Positions 6,236-10,153 of a stretch of 10,153 nucleotides of DNA are shown one piece after another. This stretch comes from Pseudomonadota bacterium (GTDB lineage Bacteria; Pseudomonadota; Gammaproteobacteria; Steroidobacterales; Steroidobacteraceae): assembly GCA_021781775.1 (NCBI GenBank), contig JAJXWE010000027.1, positions 1-10,153 of the forward strand. The letters are read 5' to 3'. The notes beneath the pieces are model-generated. The model saw nothing but the letters and a program-made list of their open reading frames with translations, ran no database searches and had not been told where the DNA came from. A program made the translations under genes and the position numbers. The first letter of the stretch is position 1, and every line of letters starts with the position of its first letter.

Positions 6236-7282
6236 ATGAAGGCCTTTCGACAACTCGGTTTCCTCAAGCTCCCCTTCCAGCGCGCGCAATCGCAGCCCGA
6301 GGATCATCGGGTGCTCGCGCTGTTTCGCAATCGCGCCGAACTGAAAAAGGCTTTTGGCGACCTGAAGGAAGAGGTCGAGCGTCTCAAGGATCGCCTCAAG
6401 CAGCAGGAAGGGGTCACGCGGCGTGTGCGCGAGAGCCTCGCGGCGCTCGAGACTCGCCTCGGGGTCGATGAGACCGCCTACCCGGCACTGGTGTTCTACC
6501 AGCTGCGCCGCCTGTGGCGCAGCGGTCACGATCTCATCGAGCGCTTCGCAGCCGAGCTCGCCGCGCAGCAGGAGGAGCGCGAGCGGCGCCAGCACCTCGC
6601 CGAGCACAATCGCGGGCAGTTTTCCCGCCGCCAGAGCGCCGAGCAGCACCTGCACGTGGTCCGCCAGCTCGCCGCGCAGGCGCGTGAACATCTCGCGGAG
6701 CTCGAGAGCCGGCGCTCGCGCCTGCGGCGGTTCTGGCAGTTCTTCAAGCGACGGGCGGTCGAGCAGGCCATCGGCCATGCGCGCGCCGAGGTCGCGGCCG
6801 CCGACCTGACGGTGGAGTCCGCGAGCCGGGCGGCCGCCGCTATCGCTACCGAGCCGGTGTCGGAGTTTCCCGGTCTGTCGCTGCGTGCGCGTCAGCTGAT
6901 CAACCTCACGACCATCGCGTACGCGGAGATGATGTGCGTGCGGCTGGCCGTGCTGCCGCTACTGGTGATGCGCGCGCGCGATGCGACCCAGCGCCGCGAG
7001 GTCATCGACGAGTACGGCAGCCGCGAGGAATGCCTCGCTTTGATGCGGCAGATTCAGCGCGCCGAGGCGCTGCTCGGGGCGCACGGCGGCCTCAGCCAGG
7101 ACATCCGCGCGCGCCTGCAGATCCTGCGCCGCCTCGCGCAGTACCGCGACGCCGAGGAGGCGATCCCGACCGCCGAGTCCCTCAGCAGTGATCCGGGCAA
7201 TCCAACCACCGCCGCGCCGGCAGGCATCCCCAACGTTCTCGCCGAGGACACCTGGAACATCCACAGCGTCCTGCTGCGCTGA
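6236..7282 (+). CDS. Unrecognised coiled-coil-rich protein
   Basis: I do not recognise this 348-residue protein. It is probably cytoplasmic, with no signal peptide. Residues 33-75 and about 100-165 are rich in charged residues and Leu/Ala with heptad-like spacing, predicting coiled coils. A basic, aromatic patch (LRRFWQFFKRRAV, 163-175) follows. Residues 212-246 (FPGLSLRARQ through LAVLPLLVMRAR) are moderately hydrophobic and could be a buried helical pair or a membrane-associated segment. The last 35 residues are Pro/Ala/Thr-rich and end in DTWNIHSVLLR. Its G/C-rich third codon positions resemble those of the neighbouring genes, which supports real coding. The ATG at 6236 is the first possible start after the DUF1249 stop, with no Shine-Dalgarno sequence, so coupling to DUF1249 is likely. 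Its function is unknown. Confidence 0.8.
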   Translation: MKAFRQLGFLKLPFQRAQSQPEDHRVLALFRNRAELKKAFGDLKEEVERLKDRLKQQEGVTRRVRESLAALETRLGVDETAYPALVFYQLRRLWRSGHDLIERFAAELAAQQEERERRQHLAEHNRGQFSRRQSAEQHLHVVRQLAAQAREHLAELESRRSRLRRFWQFFKRRAVEQAIGHARAEVAAADLTVESASRAAAAIATEPVSEFPGLSLRARQLINLTTIAYAEMMCVRLAVLPLLVMRARDATQRREVIDEYGSREECLALMRQIQRAEALLGAHGGLSQDIRARLQILRRLAQYRDAEEAIPTAESLSSDPGNPTTAAPAGIPNVLAEDTWNIHSVLLR

Positions 7283-7294
7283 GCGCGCGCCGGC

Positions 7295-7313
7295 GCGCCC
7301 GTTCAGCGGGCGC
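7295..7313. terminator. GC hairpin at coiled-coil gene/prc convergent junction
   Basis: Seven-base arms gcgcccg (7295-7301) and cgggcgc (7307-7313) flank a 5-base loop that contains the reverse-complemented prc stop codon. A further GC-rich alternating stretch (7283-7296) lies just before it. No T-tract is present on either side, so any terminator role is uncertain. Confidence 0.35.
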
Positions 7314-9429
7314 TGGCGGCCTGCAGCGGGGCCACGGCCTGCTGGTCCAGCAGGATCATGTCGGCCATGATGTCCTCGGCCTGGTCGAGGATGACGTCCG
7401 GGATCTTGTCGGTCTTGCCGCCGATCTGCCGGGAATTCTTCAGCAGTGGCAGGTCCAGCGCGGCGCGCCGCGCATTGTCGAGCGCCAGCATCTGCTGATC
7501 TTCCCGGTGCCGCTCGGCCTGACGCATGGCCAGATTCAGCGACACGGAGGTCTGCGCCCGCATGGTGTCGATGAGGTGGATGTCCCCGACCAGCCAGCGG
7601 AAGTTCGCGTTGCGGCTCTCGCGGGCGAGCGCCTCGGCGCGCAGCGTGGCGATCGAGGGTACCGCGGCCGGGCCGGTCGCGACCGGGAAGGGCACCGCCG
7701 CGATGGTGTCCCACGGTAGCGAGCGCGGCAGGGCGCTCTCGCCAACGACTTTCGGATTGACGGGCGAGGGCAGCTCGATGTCCGGAACCACGCCACGGTG
7801 CTGGGTGCTCTGACCGGTCACCCGGTAGAACTTGCCGATGGTGACGGTGAGCTGCCCGTCGACCGGCTTGCGGCTCCAGCGGTCAAGGGGGATGAGGTTC
7901 TGCACCGTTCCCTTGCCGAAGGTGTTCTGGCCGATGATCACACCGCGGTGGTAGTCCTGAATGGCGCCGGCAAAGATCTCCGAGGCCGAGGCGCTGTAGC
8001 GGTTGACCAGCACCGCGAGCGGACCGGTGTAGGCGGGCGCCTTTTCCGGGTCGTCCAGCACCTCGATCTGCCCGCTGCGGTCGCGCAGCTGCACCACCGG
8101 GCCGTGCTGGATGAACAGGCCCGTCAGGGCCAGCGCCTCCGGCAGATAGCCGCCGCCGTCGTCGCGCAGGTCGAGTACCAGACCGTTGATGTGCTGCTGC
8201 TCGAGCTTCAGCAGCAGGCGCAGCACGTCGCGCGTGGTGCTGCGGTAGTTGCTTTCCCCGGCGTCCTCGGCCTGCACGTCCTCGTAGAAGCTCGGCACCG
8301 TGATGACGCCGATCTTGTACGCGTGGCCCCGCCGCGTGACCGTGACGAGCTTGCTTTGCGCTTCCTGGGCCTTCAGGGTCACCTTGTTGCGCACGAAGCT
8401 CAACACCTCTTCCTTGCCGCCGGTGTGCTCGCCGGCCGGCAGGATCTGCAGACGCACGGTGGTCCCGGCCTTGCCGCGGATCAACTGCACCACGTCGCTC
8501 AGGCGCCAGCCCACCACGTCCGTGATCGCACCCTTCTTGCCCTCTCCGACCCCGGTGATGCGGTCGTTGGGCTTGAGCGTGCCGGCCACCGCCGCCGGGC
8601 CGCCGGGAATCACGTTGACGACGGAGACGTAATTGCCGTCCATCTGCAGCGAGGCGCCGATGCCCTCGTAGTTCAGGCTCATCTCGATGCGGTATTCCTC
8701 GGAGCTGATGGGCGAGAAATAGCTCGTGTGCGGATCGTAGGTGAGCGCATACGCGTTCATCACGTCCTCGAAGACGTCCTCGGAACTGATCTGGGTGATG
8801 CGGTGCAGCTCGGCCTGATAGCGCTTGCGCAGGATCTCCACGGTCTGCGGCCAGGTCTTGTGCGCCAGCAGCAGCGAGAGCTCCTCGTTCATCACGCGCT
8901 TCAGCCACAGCGTGTTCATCTGTGACTCGTCGGTCGGCCAGGGGGAGTGCTTGCGGTCGAAGTGGTAGCTGGCGTCGGTGTCCCACCTCGGCTCCGAGGA
9001 GAGCAGGCTGAGCGCATAGCGGATGTGCGCCTGGCTCAGCTGCTTGAAGCGCTGGAAGATGAGGAACGCCGGGTCGAGCTTGCCGGCCTCGATCAGCTGC
9101 GCGAAATCATTGCGGTAGGCCGCCGAGAAGCCCTGCACGTCGCTCGCGAGGAAGTAGTCGTGCTCGGGATCGAGGAAATGCAGATAACGGTCGAAGACCA
9201 GCTGCGAGAACTGCGCATCGATGTCCGGATGGCTGTACTGGTACTCGTTCAGGATGCGCGCGACCTTGCGCGCAATGGCGCGCTGGCCGGACGTCGGAGC
9301 GAGGGCGCCCGGGGGCAGAATCGAGGCACTGGCCGGGGCACGCAGCAGCAGCGCGCCGGCGGTGCCGAGGGCGATCACGGCCGCCAGGGCGGTCAGCCAG
9401 CCGAGACGGGAACGCAGGGATTGGGTCAT
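7303..9429 (-). CDS. prc: Tail-specific (carboxy-terminal processing) protease, S41 family
   Basis: Prc/Tsp is a periplasmic serine protease that degrades or trims proteins from their C-termini, including envelope lipoproteins and murein hydrolases. The 708-residue product is slightly longer than E. coli Prc (682). Residues 7-34 form a signal peptide or membrane anchor (hydrophobic core LTALAAVIALGTAGALLL). A helical N-terminal domain (about 45-235) includes FLDPEHDYFL. A PDZ domain follows (about 250-335, NYEGIGASLQ, VIPGGPAAVAGTLKPNDRI). The S41 core holds the catalytic Ser481 (SASASEIFAG), Asp492 and Lys506 (FGKGTVQ), with the same spacing as Ser452, Asp463 and Lys477 of E. coli. The C-terminal helical region (about 560-700) resembles the DUF3340 domain of Prc. 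The ATG at 9429 immediately precedes the signal sequence. A membrane-protein gene lies upstream on the same strand. Confidence 0.95.
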   Translation of the reverse strand: MTQSLRSRLGWLTALAAVIALGTAGALLLRAPASASILPPGALAPTSGQRAIARKVARILNEYQYSHPDIDAQFSQLVFDRYLHFLDPEHDYFLASDVQGFSAAYRNDFAQLIEAGKLDPAFLIFQRFKQLSQAHIRYALSLLSSEPRWDTDASYHFDRKHSPWPTDESQMNTLWLKRVMNEELSLLLAHKTWPQTVEILRKRYQAELHRITQISSEDVFEDVMNAYALTYDPHTSYFSPISSEEYRIEMSLNYEGIGASLQMDGNYVSVVNVIPGGPAAVAGTLKPNDRITGVGEGKKGAITDVVGWRLSDVVQLIRGKAGTTVRLQILPAGEHTGGKEEVLSFVRNKVTLKAQEAQSKLVTVTRRGHAYKIGVITVPSFYEDVQAEDAGESNYRSTTRDVLRLLLKLEQQHINGLVLDLRDDGGGYLPEALALTGLFIQHGPVVQLRDRSGQIEVLDDPEKAPAYTGPLAVLVNRYSASASEIFAGAIQDYHRGVIIGQNTFGKGTVQNLIPLDRWSRKPVDGQLTVTIGKFYRVTGQSTQHRGVVPDIELPSPVNPKVVGESALPRSLPWDTIAAVPFPVATGPAAVPSIATLRAEALARESRNANFRWLVGDIHLIDTMRAQTSVSLNLAMRQAERHREDQQMLALDNARRAALDLPLLKNSRQIGGKTDKIPDVILDQAEDIMADMILLDQQAVAPLQAASAR

Positions 9430-9521
9430 CGTGAGAGAGCTCGCGGCAGTCCTTAGGGCACAGAATCAGGAACAGGGCTTGATCGAGAGGCTAGGGGGCG
9501 CGGCACAGGCCGGCAAGTCCG
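9430..9521 (-). other. Gap between small membrane protein gene and prc
   Basis: These 92 bases separate two genes on the same strand. I see neither a convincing promoter nor a T-tract terminator, and only a weak ribosome binding site before prc. Prc could be transcribed from the upstream gene's promoter, or from an unrecognised one here. Confidence 0.4.
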
Positions 9522-9848
9522 TCACCGGCGCGGAAGGCGCCGCACAAGCGCCAGCCACAGCCTGGCGGCAACGAGCACCGCCAGCGGTCCGGTGGCGACG
9601 AGCCAGTACATGATCCAGCCCCGGCCGAGACCGGCGAAATAATCCGCGTACAGCGCGAGCGGACCGAGGGCCGGTCCGGTGTCGCCGTGCGTGTACGGGC
9701 CGAGCGTGCCATGGCCCGCCACCCAGATGAGCAGCGGGATGACGAGCAGGCCGAAGCCGAGCGCGCCGCCGAGCAGTGCCAGCTCGCGCCGCAGACGCAG
9801 CGGCCCCCACACAGGGGCTGCAGAAGATGCGGAACTTGAGTCCACCAT
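9522..9848 (-). CDS. Small two-helix inner-membrane protein, function unknown
   Basis: The 108-residue product has a short Ser/Ala-rich N-terminus and two predicted membrane helices, about 24-44 (LALLGGALGFGLLVIPLLIWV) and about 78-103 (WIMYWLVATGPLAVLVAARLW and onward). They are joined by a Gly/Pro-rich loop with aromatic residues (GPYTHGDTGPALGPLALYADYF, 50-71). A basic tail (RRLPRR) suggests a cytoplasmic C-terminus by the positive-inside rule. I do not recognise a named family. The ATG at 9848 fits a -10-like hexamer 8 bases upstream. The gene precedes prc on the same strand and is divergent from the oxidoreductase gene. Two other open frames overlap this region but have no protein-like features; this one is preferred for its clean membrane topology and promoter position. 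Confidence 0.7.
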   Translation of the reverse strand: MVDSSSASSAAPVWGPLRLRRELALLGGALGFGLLVIPLLIWVAGHGTLGPYTHGDTGPALGPLALYADYFAGLGRGWIMYWLVATGPLAVLVAARLWLALVRRLPRR

Positions 9849-9856
9849 TGGGTGCC

Positions 9857-9862
9857 AGTGTA
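9857..9862 (-). promoter_or_regulatory. Candidate -10 for the small membrane protein gene
   Basis: The minus strand reads TACACT within GGCTACACTGG, 8 bases before the ATG at 9848. The same GCTACACT octamer precedes orn. Transcription would begin at or within a base or two of the start codon. No clear -35 is visible. Confidence 0.4.
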
Positions 9863-9942
9863 GCCGATCCGGCGCCCCCGCGACGGCCCTAAAGCGCCTC
9901 GCACGGGGGCGGATCGGCGCGGCGCGCGCGAGCGCGGCAGGT

Positions 9943-9948
9943 CATAAT
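9943..9948 (+). promoter_or_regulatory. Candidate -10 for the Gfo/Idh oxidoreductase gene
   Basis: CATAAT (five of six matches to TATAAT) ends 7 bases before the ATG at 9956, so the expected transcription start coincides with the start codon. The upstream bases are almost pure G/C and show no -35. In the 107-bp divergent gap (9849-9955), nothing else recognisable is present. Confidence 0.4.
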
Positions 9949-9955
9949 GGCGCCC

Positions 9956-10153
9956 ATGGAGCAGATCAAGGCAGCCGTCATCGGCGTCGGCTATCTGGGG
10001 CGTTTTCACGCCCAGAAATACGCCCAATCCACCCAGTGCCGCCTCGAAGCGGTGGTCGATGCCCGCGCCGAGGCGCGCGAGCAGGTGGCCGCCGAGGTCG
10101 GCACGCACGCGCTGGCCGACTACCGCGCGCTGCTCGGCAAGGTCGACGCGGTG
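9956..10153 (+). CDS. Gfo/Idh/MocA family oxidoreductase, 5' part
   Basis: This is the first 66 residues of an NAD(P)-dependent oxidoreductase; the frame runs off the right edge. The N-terminal Rossmann fold is clear: a short strand followed by the dinucleotide-binding motif G10-V-G12-Y-L-G15, then RFHAQKYA, and the second strand LEAVVDARAEARE, where the Asp after the strand usually contacts the adenosine ribose. The stretch ending ADYRALLGKVDAV matches the usual third strand of the family. Members act on sugars, nucleotide sugars or cyclitols, and the substrate cannot be read from this fragment. The GYLGRFHAQKYA signature resembles, from memory, family members linked to lipid A or nucleotide-amino-sugar synthesis (GnnA-like), but this is only a suggestion. 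The start ATG at 9956 is the natural one. Confidence 0.9.
   Translation, partial: MEQIKAAVIGVGYLGRFHAQKYAQSTQCRLEAVVDARAEAREQVAAEVGTHALADYRALLGKVDAV

Noticed and set aside
7798..8925. A 375-codon open frame on the plus strand opposite prc
   Set aside because: Low-complexity antisense translation without motifs; the minus strand encodes the PDZ and S41 catalytic domains in full.
9491..10108. A 205-codon minus-strand frame across the divergent gap
   Set aside because: It runs antisense through the oxidoreductase gene and the promoter gap, is Arg/Ser/Cys-rich and lacks protein-like features.

Overview
The window is GC-rich DNA (estimated by eye at about two thirds or more G+C) from a bacterial chromosome. 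It is tightly packed with housekeeping genes and shows no mobile element, phage, CRISPR array, tRNA or rRNA that I can see. The gene set points to a gammaproteobacterium: ybaB-recR, divergent rsgA/orn, divergent ppsA/ppsR, a YqiB-like DUF1249 protein and a Prc-type tail-specific protease. The high G+C would suit a Xanthomonadales/Nevskiales-like lineage, but that placement is inference.

Layout. The end of ybaB and all of recR (positions 2-842, +) form the tail of what is normally a dnaX-ybaB-recR operon. It meets rsgA (848-1768, -) tail to tail. rsgA is divergent from orn (1802-2365, +) across a 33-bp gap that seems to hold both promoters. orn converges with ppsA, PEP synthase (2381-4747, -). 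ppsA is divergent from ppsR (4830-5651, +), the bifunctional kinase/pyrophosphorylase that switches PEP synthase off and on. A DUF1249 gene (5750-6208, +) with a good promoter and apparently no 5' leader follows. It is trailed in the same frame by an unrecognised 348-residue, coiled-coil-rich protein (6236-7282, +). That gene converges with prc (7303-9429, -), a periplasmic S41 processing protease. A 108-residue two-helix membrane protein (9522-9848, -) lies upstream of prc. The first 66 codons of a Gfo/Idh/MocA oxidoreductase (9956 onward, +) are divergent from it.

Functional themes. RecR (gap repair), RsgA (30S maturation) and Orn (final step of RNA decay) are core information-processing genes. 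PpsA and PpsR form an enzyme/regulator pair controlling entry into gluconeogenesis. Prc belongs to envelope protein quality control.

I do not see a clear new multi-gene system. The most unusual points are: the unrecognised coiled-coil gene coupled to DUF1249; a repeated arrangement in which a -10-like hexamer sits 7-9 bases before the start codon, suggesting leaderless or near-leaderless transcripts; and T-tract-less GC hairpins at all three convergent gene junctions.
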